Positions 7,815 to 14,962 of a stretch of DNA of 64,000 nt are shown piece after piece. The notes below the pieces were generated by a model. The model was not told the origin of the DNA and did no database searches. It worked only from the letters and a program-made list of their open reading frames with translations. A program made the position numbers and the translations under genes. Every line of letters begins with the position of its first letter. The first letter of the stretch is position 1. Source of the stretch: Thiotrichales bacterium (lineage in GTDB: Bacteria > Pseudomonadota > Gammaproteobacteria > Francisellales > CACEW01); assembly GCA_947476405.1 (NCBI GenBank), contig CANJQG010000003.1, positions 1 through 64,000 on the forward strand, written 5' to 3'.

Positions 7815-8642
7815 TTAGTTGGATGACTGAGCGGGTGGCAAAAAGCTATCCCCTGTGATCACCGATTTGCCTGTTTTGGCTTCAAGTGCTTTACGTGCCT
7901 GCTTGGCAATCGCCCCGCCTTTTTTAGCAGCGACGCTATTCTCTGCCATGCCGGTAGCCTCATCAGTTTCAGCGATCTGGCGGGTGGAGAGTTCAGCAAG
8001 GGCGGTAAAAATCAATTCAGCCTCGCTCATGTGGTCACGCAAATTGTGAGTCTGCAAGCCCTTCATATCCTTATGAGCCTTCACGCTCACTCCAGACCAT
8101 TCCTGATGGATTATATTGGTCAGGATAGCAAATTCCTGCCCCTCCTTGATATCGTGATCAGACCAGTAATCAGTGAGCTTGTTGCGGGTTTCCTGGCCTG
8201 TCATGCGTTGCTGTATCCACTTTTCGCTACGCCCATGTTTTTGCCAGGTCTGACGAGCACGATTCAGCGACAGAGCTGGATCAGCCATTTCCTGCATGCG
8301 CTCATAACCCACCTTGGCGAGCCAAAGCTTAATTGGTTCCGCCTTGGGGCTGGGGACGGATTGCACTAATCTCAGCAATGTTTCGGCAGTTGCTACATCT
8401 GTCAGACGCTGTTTGCCATCGTCAGCAGTCATTTTCAACTGGTAACAATTTGATACCAGTTGACTGCCCTCCTTATTCAGACGGCCTTTCAACACCTTCC
8501 AATATTTTCTAGCACCCTGATAATCCGGTTGTTGTGTCAGCACCTGTATGATGTCAATCACTGAGAATAGCCAAGTCTCCGTCGCCTCGTCATATACACG
8601 GCGAATCTGATGTTCTTCAAAAATAGCGGGTTGAATTGTCAT
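7815..8642 (-). CDS. Bro-N domain protein (BRO/antirepressor-like)
   Basis: A 275-residue protein with an N-terminal Bro-N domain (IRRVYDEATETWLFSVIDII, residues about 13-32, then the ARKYWKVLKGRL segment). Its C-terminal half is shared with the widespread prophage-antirepressor and DinD-like proteins (EFAILTNIIHQEWSG; LRDHMSEAELIFTALAE; KKGGAIAKQARKALEAKTGKSVIT). Such proteins bind DNA and are usually carried on phages and islands. No phage genes accompany it here, so it is an isolated accessory gene. It converges on yjdM with a 14-base gap. Confidence 0.85.
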   Translation of the reverse strand: MTIQPAIFEEHQIRRVYDEATETWLFSVIDIIQVLTQQPDYQGARKYWKVLKGRLNKEGSQLVSNCYQLKMTADDGKQRLTDVATAETLLRLVQSVPSPKAEPIKLWLAKVGYERMQEMADPALSLNRARQTWQKHGRSEKWIQQRMTGQETRNKLTDYWSDHDIKEGQEFAILTNIIHQEWSGVSVKAHKDMKGLQTHNLRDHMSEAELIFTALAELSTRQIAETDEATGMAENSVAAKKGGAIAKQARKALEAKTGKSVITGDSFLPPAQSSN

Positions 8643-8821
8643 GGGGGGACTCCTATAGCTGGCAACTAAAAGCCTGGTTTCAGTTCGCTACCGCAAGCTG
8701 CATCTTTCCGATTCAGTTGATGAGGTGGCCAGCGCTGCTGGAAATGAACGCAAGAGTATACCATAAGGGTAATCTCATTTCCCAGAATGTCCCTGCAAAG
8801 ACAAATAAAAGGAATGTAATC

Positions 8822-9068
8822 ATGAAAGAAAGTAAAAAAATTAAACAATACTTACAAAAAGCAGCTCTTTCCCGATGTCAAATTCGGGTTTTCTCCAAGA
8901 AATTTATGGGATATGAGGCGGTTTTATCTGGCATATAAAGATCTACCAAAACTGCGACGAGCTGTCGCAGAAATTCCATGGGGGCAAAATTTGCTCATTT
9001 TAAATACGATCAAAGAAGAAGCCTGGTCGCGCGAAACCCTAAGAGAGCAAATTCAATCAAATGCCTAT
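8822..9068 (+). pseudogene. remnant of a YhcG-type (DUF1016) PDDEXK nuclease gene
   Basis: The frame around 8868-9068 translates to FPDVKFGFSPRNLWDMRRFYLAY and then LPKLRRAVAEIPWGQNLLIL, the N-terminal DUF1016 domain of YhcG-type nucleases. The likely start (ATG 8822, MKESKKIKQY) is in a different frame, so there is a frameshift before 8868. About a dozen residues normally found between LLILNTIK and the AWSRETL motif are missing, and homology ends near 9068 (QSNAY). The C-terminal nuclease domain is absent. This is a dead fragment in a mobile-gene pocket. Confidence 0.7.
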
Positions 9069-9412
9069 TGCTTTTTGCAACAGGAAGTCTGCTATAATTC
9101 TCTAACTACTTCCCCTATGGCTATAACCCGTAGGGCGCGGAGCCTCTTCGGGGGCTCTTGCTTTTTCTAGGGAATGGTTAAAGCGCAACACCAACGCAAA
9201 ATTGGGTTGATTTTTCCCAATACGGATGCAAAGCGTCACCCCTCGCATCAATTGACCCACCATGCTAACTTTATCAAACGCATCAGACCTGGCGCGCTGA
9301 TTAAGGCACAACTTCCCTTAAAAATTCCTGGAACCGAAATTGTGAAACCCACGGCTTGGGGCTAGGTAGTGTCAGACCGGAAGCTTGGATGCTACCTTCA
9401 ATGCTTATTCTC
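9069..9412. other. gene-poor stretch after the YhcG remnant
   Basis: There are about 340 bases without a convincing gene. A hairpin with a T-rich tail lies at 9138-9167. A 63-codon plus-strand frame (9174-9365, ending IPGTEIVKPTAWG) and an overlapping minus-strand frame could be the debris of a mobile gene, but no family is recognised. Confidence 0.4.
9138..9167 (+). terminator. rho-independent terminator-like hairpin
   Basis: GAGCC pairs with GGCTC across a short TTCGG-containing loop, followed by TTGCTTTTTCT. It could have ended the former YhcG-type gene. Confidence 0.55.
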
Positions 9413-9715
9413 TCAAGCAAGGCCAGAAAGTCCACGCCGTTCAACAATATTTAAAAGACGCAAAATAGCACCTTGAGCCTTGCGCTGCCCCAACTCCAAG
9501 CTTTTAATCATCGCAGGGCTAATGTTGAGATATTTAGCAAACGCAGCCTGACTTAAATGCTGATCTCTCCTCAGCACTTGGATCTCTTGACCTGTGTATT
9601 CGTTTAGCTCAGGCAATGACTTTTCAGTTAAGTCACGCAGGGTAATAGTATCAATCATCTCAGCTTGATATAGATCATGAGCCAAGTCGTTAATTGTTTC
9701 TCTCAAATTAGACAT
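9413..9715 (-). CDS. XRE-family antitoxin (HigA/NadS-like)
   Basis: A 100-residue protein whose second half is an XRE helix-turn-helix (GQEIQVLRRDQHLSQAAFAKYL, then SPAMIKSLELGQRKAQGAILRLL). This layout, with a leader helix region and a C-terminal XRE domain, is that of NadS/HigA antitoxins paired with RelE/HigB-type toxins. Its start overlaps the toxin stop by eight bases (ATGTCTAA), so the order is toxin first, antitoxin second, as in higBA operons. It would neutralise the toxin and repress the shared promoter at 10123-10151. Confidence 0.88.
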   Translation of the reverse strand: MSNLRETINDLAHDLYQAEMIDTITLRDLTEKSLPELNEYTGQEIQVLRRDQHLSQAAFAKYLNISPAMIKSLELGQRKAQGAILRLLNIVERRGLSGLA

Positions 9716-10094
9716 TTATTATCTCCTCCAAACCACCATTTTTAACCAACCTTGCTAATTGCGCTTCAGTTGCATTGAGTAGGATATTCGCAAGTTTTTT
9801 TAAATCTACAAGCTCTGAATGCGAAATATTTCCCTTTTCATTTTTGCTATACAAGTGCAACCAAATCAGCATCTTCTCCTTTTTAAAAGCTAAAATACTT
9901 CGACTCCCACCACTCTTGCCCGCTCCAGATTTTGAAGCCAGCCTGAGTTTATATAAACCAGCGCCCAGTGAATATTGCTGACGTGCACTTTCAGGAGCAT
10001 CTACAAACTCTGTTGCGATATTCGTGAGCATTGAATCTGAAACATCGTTTTTCTTTGCTTCACCAGCAAAACGCTTCACTTTGTAGTATTTCAC
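9708..10094 (-). CDS. RelE/HigB-like toxin of a toxin-antitoxin pair
   Basis: A protein of about 128 residues of the RelE/ParE-superfamily type described as RelE toxin. It carries the conserved LYKLRLASKSGAGKSGGSRSI core, then LIWLHLYSKNEKGNISHSEL. Such toxins are usually mRNA interferases acting at the ribosome. The GTG at 10094 (MKYYKVKRF) is preferred over the GTG at 10106 because GAGGG lies just upstream of it. The gene overlaps the XRE antitoxin by eight bases, and its promoter carries two inverted repeats suited to autoregulation. Confidence 0.85.
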   Translation of the reverse strand: MKYYKVKRFAGEAKKNDVSDSMLTNIATEFVDAPESARQQYSLGAGLYKLRLASKSGAGKSGGSRSILAFKKEKMLIWLHLYSKNEKGNISHSELVDLKKLANILLNATEAQLARLVKNGGLEEIINV

Positions 10095-10122
10095 ACCCGC
10101 CCTCACAATTAGGATACTATGT

Positions 10123-10151
10123 ATTATAATTCATTGTATCCCAAAATACAA
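10123..10151 (-). promoter_or_regulatory. promoter of the toxin-antitoxin operon
   Basis: On the minus strand TTGTAT (10151-10146), a 17-base spacer and TATAAT (10128-10123) form a good sigma-70 promoter upstream of the toxin. A perfect inverted repeat ATTGTAT / ATACAAT (10133-10152) overlaps the -35 box, and a GGATAC / GTATCC pair brackets the -10 region. These are likely operators for the antitoxin. Confidence 0.65.
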
Positions 10152-10189
10152 TAGGCTTGTTTTTACAGATTGCCTGAGCCGGCCAAAAC

Positions 10190-10205
10190 CCGCGCCCACT
10201 TGTGA
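10190..10205 (+). repeat. left copy of 16-bp direct repeat flanking the second IS
   Basis: CCGCGCCCACTTGTGA abuts the IS left end (TGTCAA at 10206). It is identical to 11716-11731, so it is the target-site duplication made on insertion. Confidence 0.85.
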
Positions 10206-10285
10206 TGTCAACCCAAAGTAGAAATGTTACACATTTACCAAAGTAGAGATGTTACACCTGGATAAATTTTAATATTACATAAAAT

Positions 10286-10360
10286 GCACTTATCCATAGA
10301 TTTCAGAGAGCAGACGACGGTCAGGAGTCAGGCTGCTCTGTGGAAGCTGTGGATAAGTGC
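10286..10360. repeat. subterminal inverted repeat with DnaA-box-like arms
   Basis: GCACTTATCCA (10286-10296) and TGGATAAGTGC (10350-10360) are perfect 11-bp inverted repeats between the IS left end and the transposase stop. The right arm includes TGTGGATAA (10348-10356), whose complement TTATCCACA is the exact E. coli DnaA-box consensus; the left arm gives TTATCCATA. Confidence 0.55.
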
Positions 10361-10376
10361 TCATTTTTGACCAAAT

Positions 10377-11618
10377 CTAGCTTGCAAGGCCGCTGTACCA
10401 TGGGTGGTCTGACTTTGGTTTTCTGCCGATTGTGCGTTTATCAAAATGTGCATTAATATCCTTGCCAGAAACGGCCTGCTTGGGTCTGTTGTTTTTATCA
10501 AAAGTTTTGTAGGGCTGGGGCTTGTTTTTGTAGAGCAAAACCACCTGACTGGGTGACTCACAGACTGTGACATAAGCGCCGCGCATGCTGTATCCAGGGG
10601 CTTTTGTCAGAATTTGATAAATCACATTGTTATAACTGATCTCCAGATTTTTTGAGAGCTTGCGCTGAGCCTGTACAGAGAAGATATGATCTAACTCTGC
10701 AGGCTTGGGAATCGCTTGACGGTGAGCATCAATAGGGCTTGAAGCCTCTACTGCAAACCGACGGTTATGCTTTTTGATGTATCCTGGCAGCCATGAGTTT
10801 GCGGCTTCCATATCATTGAGCCCCGCCAGGCGCATTTCCTTGATCAGCCTGTCCTGGAACGTCAGATTAGCGCGCTCCACACGGCCTTTGGCCGGAGCGC
10901 TATGGGCTGGGATCAGCTCAATATCAAGGGTTCTCGCCGCCCGGCCAAGCTGGGTCTCTCCCGTACCGCTCGCGGCCTCTTTGGTATTAATGTGGAAGAT
11001 AGCGTGCTTGTCAGCATAAAAGGCCAGTGGACGGCCACAGCGCTCGATGTACTCACGAATCAAATCGAAGTAGCCTTGCAGGCATTCATTCTCAACAAAT
11101 CGCAGGCCCATAATCTCGCTGGTTGCATCATCGATGAGTACCAGCAAGCAGCAAGATCCTCGACGCCCCTCAAACCAGTCATGGGGGCTGCCATCGAGTT
11201 GGATCAATTCGCCACGTGCTGGGCGTCTTGTTCGCATCTGGTGAACCTTCGCATGTTTACGCGTTTTGCCCTTCCAGATGCCTGCGTCTATCATGATTTG
11301 GCGCACTGTTTCGTCAGACAGTTTAAATTCGTGCTCTTCAGTCAGCTTCTCATGCGCAAATCCAGGTTTGAAGTCAGAGTACCTCTCGCGAATCACTTTA
11401 ATCACAGCCTCACGCACTGGGTCGGGGATGCGATTATTGCTGGGCTGGCCGCGCCTTTTTGAAATGAGGCCTTCATCGCCTTCTTTGCAAAACTTTTGAT
11501 ATAAACGATCCACATGTTGCCTCGTTATACCCAGTCTTTTTGCTGCTTCAACCTTGGTGATTCGTTTTGAGCGCACCTGTTCCAAAACCTTCCCTCGATC
11601 TAATTCTTTGATGCTCAT
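10377..11618 (-). CDS. ISNCY/IS1202-family transposase
   Basis: A DDE transposase. The ATG at 11618 (MSIKELDRGKV) is preferred to the GTG at 11636 because GGAGAGG lies nine bases upstream; this gives 413 residues. An N-terminal helix-turn-helix (KVEAAKRLGITRQHVDRLY) is followed by the integrase core. Signature pieces are the first Asp in LIQLDGSPHDWFEG, a second Asp in FYADKHAIF, and the Glu in KGRVERANLTFQDRL. Spacing and the DGSPHDWFEG block match the ISNCY (ISDol1) type. The gene fills the element bounded by 10206 and 11715 and appears undamaged. Confidence 0.9.
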   Translation of the reverse strand: MSIKELDRGKVLEQVRSKRITKVEAAKRLGITRQHVDRLYQKFCKEGDEGLISKRRGQPSNNRIPDPVREAVIKVIRERYSDFKPGFAHEKLTEEHEFKLSDETVRQIMIDAGIWKGKTRKHAKVHQMRTRRPARGELIQLDGSPHDWFEGRRGSCCLLVLIDDATSEIMGLRFVENECLQGYFDLIREYIERCGRPLAFYADKHAIFHINTKEAASGTGETQLGRAARTLDIELIPAHSAPAKGRVERANLTFQDRLIKEMRLAGLNDMEAANSWLPGYIKKHNRRFAVEASSPIDAHRQAIPKPAELDHIFSVQAQRKLSKNLEISYNNVIYQILTKAPGYSMRGAYVTVCESPSQVVLLYKNKPQPYKTFDKNNRPKQAVSGKDINAHFDKRTIGRKPKSDHPWYSGLAS

Positions 11619-11715
11619 TGTGATTAACCTCTCCACTCGTTACTTCCCGTTTTTTTATGATCAGGTGTAACATTTTAACTTTGGTGAGGTGTAACATTAC
11701 AACTTTGGCGCTACA

Positions 11716-11731
11716 CCGCGCCCACTTGTGA
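11716..11731 (+). repeat. right copy of 16-bp direct repeat flanking the second IS
   Basis: CCGCGCCCACTTGTGA follows the IS right end (ACA at 11713-11715) and is identical to 10190-10205. Confidence 0.85.
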
Positions 11732-11972
11732 TTGCCATAATTGCATAGAGGTGTTATGCTTGCAGGCGTCCTTAATGCACAAAATACAAGAACAATTAAA
11801 ATAGAAAAGAAAAAAACGAACTTTCCATTTCAAAGTCTGGGACACTACAGGGACACTGCCAGGTCAAAACAGACCAAAAAGCACAAAAACCAACAACAAG
11901 ACCCCCTCCGATAAGAAGCTGTATTTTCTATTGCATTTGTTTGTAGAGTGTTGTAAAATGTAGTTCTTGTAG
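11732..11972. other. intergenic stretch between IS and tRNA-Leu fragment
   Basis: About 240 bases with no open frame I would call. It includes an A-rich run near 11795-11820 and a split CATAA / TTATG pair at 11736-11758. It represents the DNA into which the IS inserted, on the outer side of the island junction. Confidence 0.4.
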
Positions 11973-12030
11973 TGACTCAAAATCCGGTGCCAGCGATGGC
12001 GTGAGAGTTCGATTCTCTCTCCCGGCACCA
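11973..12030 (+). other. tRNA-Leu(CAA) 3' fragment, likely island attachment site
   Basis: The stretch reads as the 3' part of a leucine tRNA from the anticodon loop onward: ACTCAAAATC (anticodon CAA), a variable arm, the T-arm GAGAG-TTCGATT-CTCTC, then TCCCGGC-A-CCA. No 5' half (expected to begin GCCGGGA) is found upstream, so it is not a functional gene. A tRNA 3' end next to a P4-type integrase is the classic attachment site left when an island inserts into a tRNA gene. The intact tRNA-Leu is not in this window. Confidence 0.75.
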
Positions 12031-12099
12031 TTGAGTAGTTTTTAGAAGTCCTCAAACGTTCATAATCACAATAAAATCAACAGATTAATAGATTCTGCA

Positions 12100-12124
12100 G
12101 TTCGCAAGAGTCCGCCCTAGTTCA
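12100..12124 (+). promoter_or_regulatory. putative integrase arm-type site (Leu copy)
   Basis: GTTCGCA and GTTCA separated by 13 bases containing CGCC, 70 bases past the tRNA-Leu fragment CCA end. It matches 19 of 25 positions, ungapped, with the minus strand of 20127-20151, which lies 72 bases past the tRNA-Glu end. Repeats of this kind beside attachment sites are usual for tyrosine integrase arm binding. Confidence 0.45.
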
Positions 12125-12134
12125 CCCAAATCCA

Positions 12135-12163
12135 TTGCTTGTGTGCATAACTTAGTGTATAAT
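12135..12163 (+). promoter_or_regulatory. integrase promoter with flanking direct repeats
   Basis: TTGCTT (12135-12140), a 17-base spacer and TATAAT (12158-12163). The direct repeats TGTGCATAAC at 12142-12151 and 12166-12175 flank the -10 box and could bind a repressor. Transcription would start near 12170, which fits the ATG at 12200 as the integrase start. Confidence 0.6.
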
Positions 12164-12199
12164 TTTGTGCATAACGAATCTGACTTAACTGGGTTTATT

Positions 12200-13417
12200 A
12201 TGGCCATCAATAAATTATCGACTAAGTTTTGTGACTTCGCCCCCGCAGGTATGCATTTTGATGGGGAAGGTCTGTGTTTACTGGTAAAACCAAATGGCAA
12301 ACGTTATTGGCAGTTTTTTACCAGAATGAATGGCAAGAAAAAAGTGATCTCCCTTGGGCCCTACCCCAAAACATCACTCGAAAAAGCACGTAAAGCCCAT
12401 AAAGAGGCACAAGAATTATTAGACCAAGGCATTGACCCCACTCAAAATAAAAAAGAGAAAAAAGAGGCACAATTACAAAAAAACCATGAGACTGCCCAGA
12501 CTGAAGGTATCACGTTCGAGCAAGTTGCAAGAAAATTGCGCATCAGCAAAGAAGGCAAAACCACAGATGAACATCGTGATCGTATGTTGCGCCAACTCGA
12601 AATTCACGTTTTTCCACATATCGGACATAAACATATCGCAGAAATTGGGGGCGCAGAGCTATTAGAACTCTTTCAAGGCGTATCCAAGAAAACCAATCAT
12701 GGCCGCCCCATGACTTACATGGCGCTAAGATTATGCCAATGGTGTGGCGAAGTATTCGACTTTGCCCATGTGCTGGATCAAAAAATTTTAAACAACCCCT
12801 GTCATGTTGTACTCAAACACCTCCCCAAACATACCGAACAACACATGGCCCGTATTTGTGCAGAACAACTCCCTGGCTTTGTACGAGACCTACTAAAATA
12901 CAAAGGCCACCCTCTGACCAAAGCTGCATTGTGGACTATGCTTTATACCGGAATGCGCACAGTGAGTGTGCGACGCGCTTTGCTTGGAGACATACTGCTA
13001 GAAAAAGGCATTTGGAATCGTCGTCCTGAAAAATTAGATAAAAACATATTGGTTGTTCCTCTGCCCCGCCAGGCCATTAAAGTAATCCGCGATATTCTAC
13101 CGCTCACTGGCGGTCGCCCAGAAGATCTAGCATTCCCAAGCATCCGAACTCCTTTTCACCCCATGAGTGAAGCAGCTATCTGCCAGGCAATTAAGCGGAT
13201 AGGTTATGATATGGTTGGGCATGGTCTGCGTGGACTTGTCAGCACCTGCTTAAACGATATGAAATTTGCCCCACATTTAGTAGAAGCACAGCTTGGGCAT
13301 AAAAAAGATAAAGTAGAAGCCGCTTATAACACCTCAACCTATCTCGATGAAAGACGAAAAATGATGCAAAAATGGGCCGATCACTTGGATACATTAATCA
13401 AAAAGGCAGCTCAATAA
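12200..13417 (+). CDS. P4-type tyrosine integrase
   Basis: A site-specific recombinase that inserts and excises a genomic island at a tRNA 3' end. The ATG at 12200 (MAINKLSTKF) gives 405 residues; an upstream start at 12143 would precede the likely transcription start. The N-terminal arm-binding DUF4102 domain (LCLLVKPNGKRYWQFF, then KKKVISLGPYPKTSLEKAR) is followed by the catalytic domain with R253 (YTGMR), H341 and R344 (HGLR), H367 (LGH) and Y376 (AAY). The glutamate often found just after the first arginine is missing (TGMRTVSV). It lies 170 bases from the tRNA-Leu fragment and precedes a convergent alpA-like gene. Confidence 0.93.
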   Translation: MAINKLSTKFCDFAPAGMHFDGEGLCLLVKPNGKRYWQFFTRMNGKKKVISLGPYPKTSLEKARKAHKEAQELLDQGIDPTQNKKEKKEAQLQKNHETAQTEGITFEQVARKLRISKEGKTTDEHRDRMLRQLEIHVFPHIGHKHIAEIGGAELLELFQGVSKKTNHGRPMTYMALRLCQWCGEVFDFAHVLDQKILNNPCHVVLKHLPKHTEQHMARICAEQLPGFVRDLLKYKGHPLTKAALWTMLYTGMRTVSVRRALLGDILLEKGIWNRRPEKLDKNILVVPLPRQAIKVIRDILPLTGGRPEDLAFPSIRTPFHPMSEAAICQAIKRIGYDMVGHGLRGLVSTCLNDMKFAPHLVEAQLGHKKDKVEAAYNTSTYLDERRKMMQKWADHLDTLIKKAAQ

Positions 13418-13418
13418 T

Positions 13419-13619
13419 TTAAGCTGCCTTTTGAGGGGATCTGGCTTCAGATATTTTAGTCTGCATCCAGGCGTCGATTTCACTCTCAAGCCAAACTACA
13501 CATTTTATTGAAATCAAGACGTTTTTTGGAAACTCATCCGATTTCATCATGTCATAAATTTTGGTTTTGCTTAAGCTACACCGCCGCTGCACCTCTTTTA
13601 GTTTTATAAAAGATTCCAT
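13419..13619 (-). CDS. AlpA-family DNA-binding regulator
   Basis: A 66-residue protein of the AlpA/MerR-like helix-turn-helix type (FIKLKEVQRRCSLSKTKIYDMM, then WLESEIDAWMQTKI), near the family's usual length. AlpA proteins typically activate excision genes of P4-like prophages and islands. It faces the integrase and the two stops are one base apart, so it probably controls integrase or excision of the same element. Confidence 0.9.
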   Translation of the reverse strand: MESFIKLKEVQRRCSLSKTKIYDMMKSDEFPKNVLISIKCVVWLESEIDAWMQTKISEARSPQKAA

Positions 13620-13976
13620 TTTCGTTCCTTCAATTCATTTAACAGAAGAATTCCAATACAAGGATTAGAAATGCTTTGCGTATAGCAAAGCTTTGGAAGC
13701 CCCTATTCTGAACGATCCGCCACTGGACTGAAGGGTTAGAGATGGCTTGGCAGGTTTAAGGCAAGAATACTGCTTGATGAGCTTTTCCAGACTTAATGGA
13801 TCGAATTGTACACTTTATCGATAATAAAGTCAAATTCATCAAGTATTATTTTTTATATCTCACTGAAATATAAAGTTAAATTCATTAAAACACAAAAATT
13901 TACATATGAAATAAATTGACTGTGAGCATTTTTTTTGATACAATTATGCAAAATAAAAACAAAAAAAGGGTGCAAA
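13620..13976. other. AT-rich region with direct repeats upstream of the 107-residue gene
   Basis: 357 bases without a gene. A perfect inverted repeat ACTTTAT / ATAAAGT lies at 13812-13830. Two imperfect 19-base direct repeats, ATAAAGTCAAATTCATCAA (13824-13842) and ATAAAGTTAAATTCATTAA (13870-13888), lie 46 bases apart. They look like operators or iterons for a DNA-binding protein. Confidence 0.5.
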
Positions 13977-14300
13977 ATGAAAAATTTTATGGACGATTCC
14001 GTGGCCAACTTCCCAATGCATGTCATGCCAGAGTTTATTCATATGCTTGATTCAGTTATTGAAAAATTAAGTGACATACTGGCCAACTTTGCAGAGAATT
14101 GGAAACGGCCTGAGTTTCAAAAAGAGGCGCCTTATTTAAGGGCAGAATTAGGTGATATTACTCAGTTTATTACACACTGGGAAATAGAATATCTCTCAAC
14201 TCCCCAACAACAGACTAATCTTAAAGTTTTGCAGCAAAAATTTGAAGAGGCAAAAAAAGTAATCTCCAAAATGGAAGTAGCACTTCGAACTTATCACTAG
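13977..14300 (+). CDS. hypothetical helical protein, island cargo
   Basis: A 107-residue protein starting at the ATG at 13977, preceded by AAGGG at 13966-13970. It is not recognised. It is rich in predicted helix and polar residues (FIHMLDSVIEKLSDILANFAENW; a lysine-glutamate C-terminal helix LQQKFEEAKKVISKMEVAL), with no signal peptide or membrane segment. The AT-rich upstream repeats and its place beside alpA suggest it belongs to the island. Function is unknown. Confidence 0.6.
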   Translation: MKNFMDDSVANFPMHVMPEFIHMLDSVIEKLSDILANFAENWKRPEFQKEAPYLRAELGDITQFITHWEIEYLSTPQQQTNLKVLQQKFEEAKKVISKMEVALRTYH

Positions 14301-14371
14301 TAGTTTTTGCTCAGACTTTTCAATCAAATCAGCCTCAATTGACTCTGAATACTTCCAAAGAATTTGAAGAG

Positions 14372-14944
14372 TTACACTGACTTATAACGCCAACAGCTGA
14401 CAGGGTGATCATTCACCATACCCACTGCCTGCATAAAAGCGTAGAGGATGGTCGAACCAACAAATTTCATCCCGCGTTTTTTTAAGTCTTTGGATAAGGC
14501 ATCACTTTCGGGGCTGGTGACAGGTGTTTCTTTAAAATTTTGCCAATGATTTTGAATCGGCACGCCATTCACGAAGCGCCACAAATAGACATCAAAGCTA
14601 CCGAACTCCTTTTGAATCTGCAGAAACCCCTGTGCATTCTGACGCGCAGCAAAAATTTTCAAACGATTGCGAATAATGCTGGCATCCTCACACAGCTTCA
14701 TGAGTTCTTGATCCGTCATCGCTGCAACCTTGGCTGGATCAAAATGATGAAATGCAGCACGATAAGCATCGCGCCGTTTTAAAATCGTCTCCCAACTTAA
14801 TCCCGCCTGCGCCCCTTCCAAAATCAGCATTTCAAACAAATGTCGATCATCATGCACGGGAATGCCCCATTCCTCATCATGATATTGCGCATAGACCACC
14901 TGGCCTGGCTTATTCCCAAAACAACGCACTTTCATTTCCGACAT
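14372..14944 (-). CDS. tag: DNA-3-methyladenine glycosylase I
   Basis: It excises 3-methyladenine from alkylated DNA, starting base-excision repair. The ATG at 14944 (MSEMKVRCFG) has GGAG nine bases upstream and gives 190 residues, the family size. Zinc ligands are visible as the N-terminal cysteine in KVRCFG, the His in YHDEEWG, and the His and Cys in NDHPVSCWR. The catalytic-site motif GLSWETILKRR is present. It is divergent from ada with about 110 bases between starts; the two form an alkylation-repair locus and may respond together. Confidence 0.93.
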   Translation of the reverse strand: MSEMKVRCFGNKPGQVVYAQYHDEEWGIPVHDDRHLFEMLILEGAQAGLSWETILKRRDAYRAAFHHFDPAKVAAMTDQELMKLCEDASIIRNRLKIFAARQNAQGFLQIQKEFGSFDVYLWRFVNGVPIQNHWQNFKETPVTSPESDALSKDLKKRGMKFVGSTILYAFMQAVGMVNDHPVSCWRYKSV

Positions 14945-14962
14945 TTCACAGAGCTCCAATTC

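Larger units (their letters stand above)
10206..11715 (-). mobile_element. ISNCY/IS1202-like insertion sequence, 1510 bp
   Basis: The element begins TGT at 10206 and ends ACA at 11715 with related termini carrying a doubled motif. On the left, CCAAAGTAGAAATGTTACAC (10213-10232) and a second copy at 10238-10260. On the right, the inverted counterparts at 11689-11708 and 11662-11684. A 16-bp direct repeat flanks it. One transposase gene (minus strand) fills most of the length, and it looks recent and intact. Long target duplications of 15-18 bp are, to my knowledge, a trait of one subgroup of the IS1202 relatives of ISNCY. Confidence 0.85.

Noticed and set aside
9174..9365. 63-codon plus-strand frame ending PTAWG
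   Set aside because: No ribosome-binding site or recognised domain, and an overlapping frame of equal quality lies on the other strand; described only as possible debris.
11736..11762. Possible Xer/dif-like site (CATAA ... TTATG) beside the insertion sequence
   Set aside because: The central spacer is about 13 bases, whereas dif sites have 6-8, and the outer arms do not match the XerC/XerD consensus.
11864..12055. 63-codon minus-strand frame with the text PGERIELSRHRW
   Set aside because: It is the antisense translation of the tRNA-Leu fragment, a common false gene next to tRNAs.
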